Below, in pieces: positions 1-8,056 of a stretch of DNA of 10,847 bases. Origin of the DNA: Alloprevotella sp. (GTDB lineage Bacteria; Bacteroidota; Bacteroidia; Bacteroidales; Bacteroidaceae); contig JABZGM010000063.1 of assembly GCA_015259235.1 (NCBI GenBank), positions 1 to 10,847 of the forward strand, read 5' to 3'. Within the stretch, counting starts at the first letter, position 1. Every line of letters begins with the position of its first letter. Both the position numbers and the translations under genes were made by a program. The notes below the pieces were generated by a model that was not told where the DNA came from, did no database searches, and saw nothing but the letters and a program-made list of their open reading frames with translations.

Positions 1-1303
1 CCAACTTAAGCGCGCGAAATTCCTGAGACTCCGTTGAAATGAGGTCAGCAACTCCGCTATTCTTACGATGATTGCGTAAGATAGTGAGCATCGCTGTGTC
101 TTCCTCTTCAAGATGAAAAACTACGTCTTTGCTTTCGTCTGGAACTTTAGCAGAAACTTCCTCGATTTTATCTTTAATCTCTTGTGGTAATCTCTCGGCA
201 AATCTTTTGCTTGCGAGATTCATTTCCGCAATGATGTAGAGATCCGTGGAACCCAACGCACGATGTTGCAATTCGAGCTTTCTACCACCCACCTCTTCTA
301 AATGTTGCAATTCTGGACGTTGCACTGTGAAGGGGATGAACCAATTTGCAGCATCTTGAAAAAAAGGAAAACGGCGATACATTTGCTTGAATCCTGCCAA
401 AGCAATGTCTACGCCTGCCCAACCATCAACAAAGCGTTCTGCCACCATACTTGCTATCTCACGCATGAAAGTTTGTTTGGCTTGTGCATTTGAAGAATCT
501 GGCATCTGTGACAAACGTTCCATCAGTTGTGAAGCATCAGTGGCTGTGTCGCGCGATTGCGCAGAAGCCAACATGGTAGATTGCACGATGCGCAAATCTT
601 CTTGCCAAACTTCACATTTTGTCCACGCCTTCCATTGTTGAACCAAGGAAGGAAACAAAGCAATCTGTGCCGCTTGATGAATGCCAATATACACCAGTCC
701 CACACAAAGACGCACACGCAATAGAGGAGAAAGTGTTTTTTCGGTTTGACGCAACAACCACGCGCATTGCGTTGGATCAAAACTTGCCAACAAACTTAAC
801 GTCACTGCAGAAAGCACTATAGCACGAGTGTCTTCGCTTCGATTGGGATGCTGCATAAGTTCTTCAGCAGCCTCCACTACTTCGGCTGTCCAAGGGGCAG
901 CACAATAGAGTCTATCGAAGAGTATGTGATCGTCTATTTCGTAACGCAATACATTCTCAAGAGGTTGCTGCAGACGCTGATCGGCATACTTCTGCCACAA
1001 TTTGGCACGCAGTTGCTGCGTATGCTCCACTGTAAAGGCGTGATGCAAGGAGAGTCCGAGGAGATAAGTGCGCTCAAACAAGCTCTCATTGCGCTCTTGA
1101 TAAGTGGCACACGCCTCACCTTGTCGAAAATCACGCAAGAGACGCTGATAATCTGTCCAAATACGCTCATGCTCTTGACGACTGTTCCAGTCACCAACCC
1201 ACGACAACTGCCCTTGAAGCGCGCGAAGCGCATCAAGCAACTGACGATTGTGAATGGCTTTCACAAAATCATCGCGGAGAGTGAGGTAAACGGTCATGTC
1301 CAT
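1..1303 (-). CDS. Unrecognised, probably alpha-helical protein (N-terminal 434 residues; runs off the left edge)
   Basis: Reading the minus strand from the ATG at 1303 gives an uninterrupted frame to base 1 (434 codons), starting MDMTVYLTLRDDFVKAIHN. A second ATG lies two codons in (1297). No stop occurs in this frame and its composition looks like real protein, whereas the shorter frames in this region on either strand are overlaps. I do not recognise the family. The sequence is rich in Leu, Ala, Gln, Glu and Trp, with stretches that look like successive amphipathic helices (around residues 130-230), so a helical-repeat (TPR- or HEAT-like) fold is possible but unproven. There is no signal peptide or membrane segment at the N terminus, so it is probably cytoplasmic. 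It lies 131 bases downstream of the solute-binding lipoprotein on the same strand. That gap has a weak 6-bp inverted repeat (CAGAGG/CCTCTG, about 1387-1412) but no clear -7 box, so co-transcription is possible. An in-frame stop lies upstream near 1390, and the ATG is the simplest start. Confidence 0.8.
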   Translation of the reverse strand, partial: MDMTVYLTLRDDFVKAIHNRQLLDALRALQGQLSWVGDWNSRQEHERIWTDYQRLLRDFRQGEACATYQERNESLFERTYLLGLSLHHAFTVEHTQQLRAKLWQKYADQRLQQPLENVLRYEIDDHILFDRLYCAAPWTAEVVEAAEELMQHPNRSEDTRAIVLSAVTLSLLASFDPTQCAWLLRQTEKTLSPLLRVRLCVGLVYIGIHQAAQIALFPSLVQQWKAWTKCEVWQEDLRIVQSTMLASAQSRDTATDASQLMERLSQMPDSSNAQAKQTFMREIASMVAERFVDGWAGVDIALAGFKQMYRRFPFFQDAANWFIPFTVQRPELQHLEEVGGRKLELQHRALGSTDLYIIAEMNLASKRFAERLPQEIKDKIEEVSAKVPDESKDVVFHLEEEDTAMLTILRNHRKNSGVADLISTESQEFRALKL

Positions 1304-1434
1304 GGGAGAAGCGTGGAAAAAATTTTGGAGCAAGCTAAAGCAAACTAGAGAAGATGCACGAAATGTGGAATACAGCGTATAAGGCAGAGGTTATATGGGC
1401 ATCTCCTCTGGATGTCTCGCGCAATTTGCATCGA

Positions 1435-2328
1435 CTACTTGCCGGTTTTCACCTCATTATAGTGAGGCAAATGCACTTGTTTCACTTGCTCAGGTATGAG
1501 TTTATAGGTGCGGATGAGCACACTGTCTAACACAGCACCAGGCTTATGGTTGATGCGCTGCACAGCTGCATTATACACTCGCTGCAACAACTGAGCTTGC
1601 TTGGATTTTTTAGCGTCTTGTTGAGCTTGCGCACTGAGATAAAGCGCATGGTGATGATAAGAGAAAGGCAATGTGGCTAACACACGTTGCCCATTTCCTT
1701 TGGCACGAAGGGCAAAAGGCTGCGGCAACACTGCTGCGTCTATTTGCTCATTGTCGAGCATTTGTTGGCGCACGCGGTAGTCGTTGATTTGAGGACGCAA
1801 CATATCGTCAAACTTCCAACGAAGACTGTCGCGCAAATGTGCCGTGTATTGATCAGAACTACTATAACGCGCAATAGCAATGGTGCGTTGCTTGAGTTGC
1901 TTCATCTCAGTGAGACGCAAACGCCCACCGACTAACAGTTGCCACTCACCTTGCAGCGGAATCCATGCCACATAACCGCGCATCTTTCCTTGTGCAGCAT
2001 AATGTTGTTGGCGCACAATGTCTGTGACACCTGCATCAGTCCGCGTGCCCAACAAAGCTGTGTCCGCATCAAACTGAGATTGGTATGTTTTGATGCGAAG
2101 AGGAAGCGACAAAGAGTCTGCTATTCCAGCTGCTTTGGCATAGTAGAAAGGAAGACTCTCGTAGGTGGGAAGACAGGCTATGGTGAACGAAAGACTATCA
2201 GGCACATCGTTGGTGCTACTCACCTCTGTATTTTCGTCTTTGTTCGCTTTCTCTCCACCACAACTAGTGGCAAAACATCCCACAAAGAGAGCGATGAAAA
2301 GGAGAAGGGGAAGTTTTAGACTATTCAT
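1435..2328 (-). CDS. Solute-binding-like (NMT1/SsuA-type) lipoprotein
   Basis: This 297-residue protein has a lipoprotein signal: Lys5, a hydrophobic core of about 15 residues, then FATSC with the probable lipidated cysteine at residue 23, followed by a Gly/Asp/Glu/Asn/Ser-rich tether. Cys18 (FVGC) is a less likely alternative. The mature part opens with a beta strand and loop (FTIACLPTYESLPFYYAKAAG) typical of type 2 periplasmic binding proteins of the NMT1/THI5/SsuA kind. Mid-protein DAGVTDIVRQQ and IDAAVLPQPFALR are the usual 'gene product samples a substrate / yields a second lobe' positions. The inferred role is binding a small organic ligand at the cell envelope for an ABC importer. No permease or ATPase gene is next to it, so the ligand and partner are unknown. 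The frame can be extended two codons to a TTG at 2334, but that codon lies inside the T-run of the pgk terminator, so I chose the ATG at 2328. The short leader suggests expression by read-through from pgk or from an unseen promoter. Confidence 0.75.
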   Translation of the reverse strand: MNSLKLPLLLFIALFVGCFATSCGGEKANKDENTEVSSTNDVPDSLSFTIACLPTYESLPFYYAKAAGIADSLSLPLRIKTYQSQFDADTALLGTRTDAGVTDIVRQQHYAAQGKMRGYVAWIPLQGEWQLLVGGRLRLTEMKQLKQRTIAIARYSSSDQYTAHLRDSLRWKFDDMLRPQINDYRVRQQMLDNEQIDAAVLPQPFALRAKGNGQRVLATLPFSYHHHALYLSAQAQQDAKKSKQAQLLQRVYNAAVQRINHKPGAVLDSVLIRTYKLIPEQVKQVHLPHYNEVKTGK

Positions 2329-2332
2329 AAGC

Positions 2333-2383
2333 AAAAAAAGTTATAGAGCAGCAGTGACGGTGCACCGCTGTCCCTATAACTTT
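2333..2383 (-). terminator. Intrinsic terminator of pgk
   Basis: On the minus strand, 31 bases after the pgk stop, AAAGTTATAG (2383-2374) pairs perfectly with CTATAACTTT (2346-2337). Inside it a second stem of 8 bp (CAGCGGTG with CACTGCTG, one G-T pair) closes on the loop CACCGT. A run of seven T follows (2339-2333). This is a strong Rho-independent terminator. Its T-run ends only 4 bases before the ATG of the next gene, so it may also act as an attenuator or shape translation of that gene. Confidence 0.88.
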
Positions 2384-2413
2384 ATAATTATCTATTAGGT
2401 ATTTGGCGATAGA

Positions 2414-3661
2414 TTAGCCTTTGATGGCAGCTACACCGGGGAGTTCCTTACCTTCTATGGCTTCGAGCAAAGCACCACCACCAGTTGAGATGTAAGAAAC
2501 TTGATCAGCCATACCAAACTTGTTGATGCAAGCTACAGAGTCACCACCACCGATGAGAGAGAATGCACCGTTCTTGGTAGCTACAGCGATAGCTTCAGCG
2601 ATAGCACGTGAACCACCAGTGAAGTTGTCAAACTCAAACACACCAGCAGGACCGTTCCAGAGGATAGTCTTGGCGGGTTCGATAGCAGCAGCAAATGCCT
2701 TGCGGCTTTCGGGACCAGCATCAAGACCTTCCCAACCATCGGGGATGTTGTCCACGGGAACAACTTGTGTGTTGCAATCGTTCTTGAAGTCGTCACCAGC
2801 CACGCAGTCAGTGCCGAGCACGAGGTTCACACCCTTAGCCTTAGCCTTCTCGATGATAGAGAGAGCGAGGTCGAGCTTGTCTTCTTCGCAGAGAGAAATA
2901 CCAATCTTGCCACCGAGTGCACGAGCGAAGGTGTAAGTCATACCACCGCAGAGGATGAGGTTGTCCACCTTGTCCATGAGGTTTTCGATGATACCAATCT
3001 TGGTAGACACCTTAGAACCACCCATGATAGCAGTGAAAGGATGCTTGATGTTGTTGAGCACGTTGTCAACAGCAGTTACTTCCTTCTCCATGAGATAGCC
3101 GAGCATCTTGTGGTCTGCATCGAAATAGTCAGCGATGACAGCAGTAGAAGCGTGCTTGCGGTGAGCGGTGCCGAATGCATCCATGATGTAGTAGTCAGCA
3201 TAGCTAGCAAGCGTCTTAGCAAATTCCTTTTGGCTTTCCTTTACTGCCTTCTTTGCAGCTTCGTAAGCAGGATCTTCCTTGTCAATACCTGCAGGCTTGC
3301 CTTCTTCTTCAGGATAGAAACGGAGGTTCTCGAGAAGAAGCACTTCGCCAGCCTTAAGAGCGGCAGCAGCTTCTTGTGCCTTTGCGCAATCAGGTGCAAA
3401 AGAAACAGGGGCATCGAGGGCAGCAGCTACAGCGTCCTTGATTTGTCCCAAAGAGAACTTGGGGTTAACCTTGCCTTTGGGCTTACCCATGTGGCTCATG
3501 ATGATGAGAGCACCACCATCAGCAAGCACCTTCTTGAGGGTGGGCAACGCACCGCGGATGCGAGTGTCGTCGGTGATTTGGCCATTTTCATTGAGAGGCA
3601 CGTTGAAGTCTACACGTACGATGGCCTTCTTGCCTGCAAAGTTACAAGAGTCGATAGTCAT
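2414..3661 (-). CDS. pgk: Phosphoglycerate kinase
   Basis: Phosphoglycerate kinase transfers a phosphate from 1,3-bisphosphoglycerate to ADP in the cytoplasmic payoff phase of glycolysis, and runs in reverse in gluconeogenesis. The 415 residues contain the whole family pattern: the signature IVRVDFNVP (residues 14-22, substrate-binding Asp18 and Asn20), Arg34, SHMGKPKG with His57, ENLRF with Arg114, DAFGTAHR with Arg168, the nucleotide-site GGSKVSTKIG (Lys217, Lys221), NGPAGVFE (336-343), GGGDSV (371-376) and STGGGALLE near the C terminus. It is longer than the usual 390-400 residues of bacterial enzymes because of roughly 20 extra residues at about 118-145, rich in Lys, Glu and Ala, between ENLRFYP and the strand leading to DAFG. 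I recall such an insert in Bacteroidetes enzymes. The start ATG is preceded by A/T-rich sequence without a Shine-Dalgarno. Codon use is strongly biased, as in highly expressed genes. A candidate -7 box lies upstream and a strong terminator downstream, so it is probably monocistronic. Confidence 0.98.
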   Translation of the reverse strand: MTIDSCNFAGKKAIVRVDFNVPLNENGQITDDTRIRGALPTLKKVLADGGALIIMSHMGKPKGKVNPKFSLGQIKDAVAAALDAPVSFAPDCAKAQEAAAALKAGEVLLLENLRFYPEEEGKPAGIDKEDPAYEAAKKAVKESQKEFAKTLASYADYYIMDAFGTAHRKHASTAVIADYFDADHKMLGYLMEKEVTAVDNVLNNIKHPFTAIMGGSKVSTKIGIIENLMDKVDNLILCGGMTYTFARALGGKIGISLCEEDKLDLALSIIEKAKAKGVNLVLGTDCVAGDDFKNDCNTQVVPVDNIPDGWEGLDAGPESRKAFAAAIEPAKTILWNGPAGVFEFDNFTGGSRAIAEAIAVATKNGAFSLIGGGDSVACINKFGMADQVSYISTGGGALLEAIEGKELPGVAAIKG

Positions 3662-3786
3662 AATGATATGAGTATTGATGAATTATTTGTAATTGTCGAG
3701 GATTCCAGAATGCTCCGATACACCCTTAAAGAGACTTTTGATAGCCCCCAACAGAGAGGTACAGAGCGTGTCAAGAATTTACAGGG

Positions 3787-3794
3787 CAAATTTA
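3787..3794 (-). promoter_or_regulatory. Candidate Bacteroidetes -7 promoter element for pgk
   Basis: On the minus strand 3794-3787 reads TAAATTTG, an exact match to the Bacteroidetes TAnnTTTG -7 consensus. It would start transcription near 3780 and give a pgk leader of about 120 bases. No TTG is seen at the expected -33 spacing, so the call rests on one box and its position in the 279-base gap between the helicase gene and pgk. I see no convincing terminator for the helicase gene in this gap. Confidence 0.4.
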
Positions 3795-3940
3795 CGAAAA
3801 ACTTTGGGATGTTGACTGTTTTATCGCAATTATTTTCGCCTTCTTCATCCAATGCAAAGAGAAAGTTGTACTTCTTTTTGCGCACATTACTTTCGATAGG
3901 TTCTAAAATGCGAAAAAGCACAGTCAAAGCCCCCCTTCCC

Positions 3941-6900
3941 TTACAGCGAAACGGGCTCCACGATGCCCGATGCCACATACCACAAATAGCCTTTCACGTT
4001 CTGTTTGCCCATTTGTTGAAGGAGCTGACAATAGTGTCGCACTTGTTCGTGATAGTCCGGACGCGGTAGTCCGAATTTATAGTCCACCACGATAGCCTCA
4101 TCTCCACGCATCATCACGCGGTCGGGACGAGGAGCATGCACATTGCCGTTTTCATCGCGAGTCAAAATGGTGCATTCACGATAGAGCTGCCACGTGCCAT
4201 CAAACCATTCCTTGGCGATTTCATGCTGCATCGCGCGGTGCAGGAGTTTTCGCATTTCACCCACCTCTTCGATTGGCGCAATCTTTCCTTCGCAAATCGC
4301 AGATTGCAGCACAGTTTCCACATCGGCTTCGCTTTCAATCTCTTCCATCAGGTGGTGCAGGAGTGTACCACGTCGCTGAGCAGCTTCGCGTTTGGCGAAG
4401 AACTCCAAATCTAGTTCGGAAGTATTCATCAACTTCGCCGCATCACCATCGGCATTGTCCGCTTGCACCGCTTCCATCAGTGCAGCATTATACAAGCGCG
4501 CACTTTGCGACTGACGGAACTTCACTTCATGGTTCGATGTTTCTAGGTTCACCCTTTCAGTAACCGCATTGATTTTGAAGGGATTCTTCGGCTTTTTCAT
4601 CGCAGCCTTAGCAGTTTCCCCATCCTCGAGAGAAGCGGTTTGAGCAGCGACTGCGCACTCCGCATTTGAGGGTTCAGCAATCTCTAGGAGAATCTGGGTA
4701 TCATCCTCTTCGAGTAGCACATCGCCATCGATCAATTCCGTCCATCCTAGTTGTGTGATGGTTCTCTGCAAAGCAGGCACGATGCTCTTCTCATGATTTC
4801 TGGTCAATCTAGGTGCACAAATCACCAAGTTTTGACGCGCACGGGTGAAAGCCACATAGAGCAAGTTGAGATTCTCGATGCGCTGATTTCGCAATTCCTG
4901 CAGATACTCGTCTTTATAAATACTCTTTTCTGCAATCGCACTCAGTTTCACCGGCAGCAGTGGAATCTTATTGAAGGGGTCCACTTTCGGACTTGTCCAT
5001 ATCATCGACTGCTTTTGACCACTACTCACCAGTTCCCAGTTGCAATAGGGAATAAACACGCTGTGGAAGTCCAGTCCCTTGGATTTGTGAATCGTCAAGA
5101 TGCGCACCCCTTTCACCACAGAGGCTGGCACCGACTTTTTGCCTAAAGATTCCTCACAAACTTGGAGGAAACGCCCTATGTCAGGCACATTATCATCCAA
5201 GAATGCCACTACCATGTCCAGCAAACTATAGAGATAACTCGCCTCACCTGGTTGTTTATCGAGCTCTAAGTGATGGATCAACTGCTGAATGAGGTCGTAG
5301 AATGGCAGCATTTGATAAGACTGTTTGCTCCATTCCTCCAAAAGACCACGCACTTTATCCTTCGCTTCCTCTGGACAGTGCTTTAAGACATAGTTCAAAG
5401 CCACTTCGTCCGTGGCATTGTGGATATATTGAAGTGCTTTCACAATGAGCTGCACCCCTCGAGAAGCAGATAGTACATACGCTTCATCAGAGACTAATTC
5501 TATGCGAACGAAATCCTTATCGTTGGCATGCTCCTTTTCATATTCAGCAAAATACTCGATGAGTTTTCCGCTATCTTTATTGTTACGCACCAAAATTCCC
5601 ATCTTGTCAAAGGGCACTCCGGCACGATACAAAATCATGATTTGTTTTCGCAAATCATCTTCGGGCGAAAACTCTTTGTTTTCTCCTTCGTTCTCTTCGC
5701 TTGCTTCTGTTGCATCTGCCTTGTTCTTCGCAGAAGAAGTTGTCTTCTCGGGCTTTTTCTCTATCAAGACACGCACAAAGCCGCCTTCGCGCACGGGCTT
5801 TTGCTTCACCAAGTCTTCTGCATAAAGCGACGTGAGCACACCACCCTCTCCTGCTGCATCTCCTTCGCTAGCATCAGCTATCACTTGCGCCATCTTCACG
5901 AAGACTGCATTATTGAAGTTCACAATCTTCTCTCCACTTCGGAAATTGGAATCGAGGGTTTGAATATCCGTGATTGCATCATCTTTGATGTTTGCCAATC
6001 CCGACCAGTCTCCTCCACGCCAACGATAGATGCCTTGTTTCACATCGCCCACCAACATACAACTATTGCCGTGTGCGATGTTCTCCACAAAGAGATTGCG
6101 CAAATTGGTCCACTGCAGTTCGGAGGTGTCTTGGAATTCATCGATCATCACATGGTTAAACTGCGTGCCAGCTCGCTCAAAGACAAACGACGCCTCACTC
6201 TGTCCCACCATTTCGGCAAAAAGAATCGGGGTATAAGCCAAGAGGAAAGTGTCGTTCTCCGTATTGAGTTCTTGCACGGAAGCTGAGATGGCATCGAGCA
6301 AGCGAAGTTCATTGAAGTGCTGCAGACTCAAATCGCACGAATTGATGGTAAAGTTGGCGTTATCAATCGTGGAGAGCAACTGGTCTAAGTGATTGGAAAC
6401 ATCACTTGCCCAACTTTCATATTTTGGAACACCCTTATCTGCAGATTTGAGGGCATTACTACTATCATCGACAATATTCTTTACAGTTTTGCTCGGATCC
6501 GTCTTAGAAAATTTATACTTTATGGCACGATGCAGATACTTTTCTACATCTCCACCGCGGCTGATTCTACCATATCTTTCAGTACCATCAATAAAATCAT
6601 GTGTTTGCTGCGCTGACTGCTCGATATCCTCCACACAGTTCTTTTTCAAAGCACGCAAAGTATTCCGATAGCGATCGGCTAAGGCATTGTCAAGCGTGAT
6701 ATTTTGGAGCAAACGTCGCTGTTTCACATAACTCTCTTTGGTCAGTTCTCGCGCCAGATTCGACAAAGAATGCTCCACACGCCAACTTTTGTCGCTATCG
6801 TCTTCCAACCTCTGTTCGATATATTGCGACACCCATTTCAATTCTTGCGAATTGGGTTCGAGACCTTGGAGCATTTTGTCCACACCTCGCTGCAACAAAT

Positions 6901-7339
6901 CATCGTTGTTGAGGTCTACTTTGAAAGTGGCAGTCAAACCAAGTTCATGCGCCAAATTGCTGAGCAACGATTGGAAGAACGAGTCGATGGTGGTGACATG
7001 AAATCGATCGTAGCCGTGCAGAATCTGGCGCAACAAGCTCCGTGTCATGAGCGAAATCTCACGATCACTTGCTGGTACCAACAACTTCTGGCGCACCACT
7101 TTCAAGAAGGCTTGTTGCTCTTCCACGCAGTGCGCGAGTTCGTAGAGATTTTCCAAGATACGCTCCTTCATCTCCGTGGTCGCCTTGCGCGTGAAGGTTA
7201 TCGCCAACTGATGACGATGCGGTTCACGAGCTGTCTTGAAATCATTCAGAAGATTGGCTATAAATTCCGCAGCTAGCGTATAGGTTTTTCCAGCACCAGC
7301 CGAAGCTTTATACACGTGTATTAGTTTGGAAGTGTTCAT
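3941..7339 (-). CDS. addA: AddA/RecB-type UvrD-family helicase with C-terminal PD-(D/E)XK nuclease
   Basis: This 1132-residue protein is the helicase-nuclease subunit expected in an AddAB (RecBCD-like) enzyme, which unwinds and trims DNA ends for RecA-dependent repair. Superfamily 1A helicase motifs appear in order: Walker A ASAGAGKT (12-19), Ia LAITFTRKAT (45-54), TTIDSFF (116-122), Walker B IDEFQD (399-404), III VGDVKQGIYRWRGGD (430-444), IV LDSNFRSGE (462-470), V TIHKSKGLDF (749-758) and VI VAFTRAR (829-835). The nuclease domain has LLHHLMEE (His994/995), DRVM (Asp1073), then VVDYKFG (Asp1086, Lys1088) and a QxxxY (Gln1099, Tyr1103). The 13-residue Asp-Asp spacing and the D-x-K pair are those of the RecB nuclease site, so it should be catalytic. 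An acidic, Ala/Ser/Lys/Glu-rich linker fills about 528-562. The frame extends 20 codons further to an ATG at 7399, but homologues I recall begin just before the Walker A strand, so I chose 7339. No addB-like gene lies beside it; upstream is a lipoprotein gene and downstream is pgk. RecB-like helicase is an equally fair name. Confidence 0.93.
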   Translation of the reverse strand: MNTSKLIHVYKASAGAGKTYTLAAEFIANLLNDFKTAREPHRHQLAITFTRKATTEMKERILENLYELAHCVEEQQAFLKVVRQKLLVPASDREISLMTRSLLRQILHGYDRFHVTTIDSFFQSLLSNLAHELGLTATFKVDLNNDDLLQRGVDKMLQGLEPNSQELKWVSQYIEQRLEDDSDKSWRVEHSLSNLARELTKESYVKQRRLLQNITLDNALADRYRNTLRALKKNCVEDIEQSAQQTHDFIDGTERYGRISRGGDVEKYLHRAIKYKFSKTDPSKTVKNIVDDSSNALKSADKGVPKYESWASDVSNHLDQLLSTIDNANFTINSCDLSLQHFNELRLLDAISASVQELNTENDTFLLAYTPILFAEMVGQSEASFVFERAGTQFNHVMIDEFQDTSELQWTNLRNLFVENIAHGNSCMLVGDVKQGIYRWRGGDWSGLANIKDDAITDIQTLDSNFRSGEKIVNFNNAVFVKMAQVIADASEGDAAGEGGVLTSLYAEDLVKQKPVREGGFVRVLIEKKPEKTTSSAKNKADATEASEENEGENKEFSPEDDLRKQIMILYRAGVPFDKMGILVRNNKDSGKLIEYFAEYEKEHANDKDFVRIELVSDEAYVLSASRGVQLIVKALQYIHNATDEVALNYVLKHCPEEAKDKVRGLLEEWSKQSYQMLPFYDLIQQLIHHLELDKQPGEASYLYSLLDMVVAFLDDNVPDIGRFLQVCEESLGKKSVPASVVKGVRILTIHKSKGLDFHSVFIPYCNWELVSSGQKQSMIWTSPKVDPFNKIPLLPVKLSAIAEKSIYKDEYLQELRNQRIENLNLLYVAFTRARQNLVICAPRLTRNHEKSIVPALQRTITQLGWTELIDGDVLLEEDDTQILLEIAEPSNAECAVAAQTASLEDGETAKAAMKKPKNPFKINAVTERVNLETSNHEVKFRQSQSARLYNAALMEAVQADNADGDAAKLMNTSELDLEFFAKREAAQRRGTLLHHLMEEIESEADVETVLQSAICEGKIAPIEEVGEMRKLLHRAMQHEIAKEWFDGTWQLYRECTILTRDENGNVHAPRPDRVMMRGDEAIVVDYKFGLPRPDYHEQVRHYCQLLQQMGKQNVKGYLWYVASGIVEPVSL

Positions 7340-7469
7340 GGAGTTTTCTTTTGGAAGTTGTGCTTCACTATTGGTCCTTGTCGATGGTTTTCGATCCATT
7401 TTTCCGCGATGTCCACCCTCGCAGAGCTAAAGTGCGAGGCACATCTCACACTCACTTTTTGACGACAAA

Positions 7470-7497
7470 GAGATGGTCACTAATCAGTCACCATCTC
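7470..7497 (-). terminator. Likely terminator after the 160-residue lipoprotein gene
   Basis: GAGATGGT (7470-7477) pairs with ACCATCTC (7490-7497). After a C/C mismatch, ACT pairs with AGT around the loop AATC. It lies 47 bases past the lipoprotein stop and 130 bases before the helicase start. On the minus strand the stem is followed by only TTTGT, so termination is probably weaker than at pgk or rpsA. The hairpin is clear; its role is inferred from position. The remaining gap bases up to the helicase gene show no clear -7 box. Confidence 0.5.
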
Positions 7498-7544
7498 CCA
7501 CGCAAAGGAGGTATTCCTCTGTTGTTTGTGCTTGGTATTACTAC

Positions 7545-8027
7545 TTATTTCTTACCCAAACGATACACCTGCTTTGTCCCCTTTGCCACCAAACTGTCGG
7601 CGGAGAGGGTCATGATTTGCACCGTGTCGGGACTTGTTGCCACATTGAGTAAGAGTTTGCCATTGACGATTTTGAAATCGTGGGTCAAAGCCTTCACTTC
7701 CGTCACGTTGATGGCACGATCAAGCGCTTCTCCTCCATCGGTGGTGGTCAAGAACTCATCTCCTATACGCACATCACCATAGACGACAGCTTCACCACCA
7801 TCTTGATGCGAGCGCAACAATTCGAGTTCTTGACCAGAAGACTGCTGCACCGCAAACGTGCTCATACCAAAATCGTCTACAACCTTCCCATAAAGAGTGC
7901 TGTCGACCTCCGCAGGAGCAACAACAGTAGTGGTGTCCCCCTCTGCGCCCTTCTTCGACTTAAACCAATCGCACGAAGCAAACATAGTGAGCACAGCAGC
8001 CACCGTGGCAAAAAGTAATTTACGCAT
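7545..8027 (-). CDS. Small lipoprotein of unknown function, predicted beta-rich
   Basis: The 160-residue product begins MRKLLFATVAAVLTMFASC: a basic start, a hydrophobic core and a relaxed lipobox FASC with the lipidated cysteine at residue 19, so it is exported and anchored to a membrane. After a short Lys/Gly/Asp/Thr-rich tether, the rest alternates short hydrophobic strands with Gly/Asp turns (YGKVVDD, VVYGDVRIGDEFLTT, FKIVNGKLLLNVA), suggesting an all-beta fold, perhaps OB- or lipocalin-like as in many Bacteroidetes lipoproteins. I do not recognise the family and give no function. The frame extends 28 codons upstream to 8111, but that extension is Cys/Phe-rich, would bury the signal peptide, and would overlap the probable promoter at 8057-8087; 8027 is therefore the start. 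It is divergent from rpsA and followed by a hairpin, so it is probably transcribed alone. Confidence 0.82.
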   Translation of the reverse strand: MRKLLFATVAAVLTMFASCDWFKSKKGAEGDTTTVVAPAEVDSTLYGKVVDDFGMSTFAVQQSSGQELELLRSHQDGGEAVVYGDVRIGDEFLTTTDGGEALDRAINVTEVKALTHDFKIVNGKLLLNVATSPDTVQIMTLSADSLVAKGTKQVYRLGKK

Positions 8028-8056
8028 TGCGTTATCTTTTAGGATTTTAATTGCAG

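Noticed and set aside
848..1348. 166-codon plus-strand open frame at the left
   Set aside because: It overlaps the long minus-strand gene that is open to the window edge, and has no supporting start context or motifs.
2765..4069. 434-codon plus-strand open frame across pgk and the gap to the helicase gene
   Set aside because: It is antisense to pgk, whose identity is certain, and its translation shows no family motifs. It is open because of the strong codon bias of pgk.
5528..6286. 252-codon plus-strand open frame inside the helicase gene
   Set aside because: It lies entirely antisense to conserved helicase motifs; its Cys/His/Phe-rich translation is typical of a shadow frame.
7340..7399. 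20-codon N-terminal extension of the helicase to the ATG at 7399
   Set aside because: The polar extension has no motif, and related proteins begin just before the Walker A strand. It remains possible.
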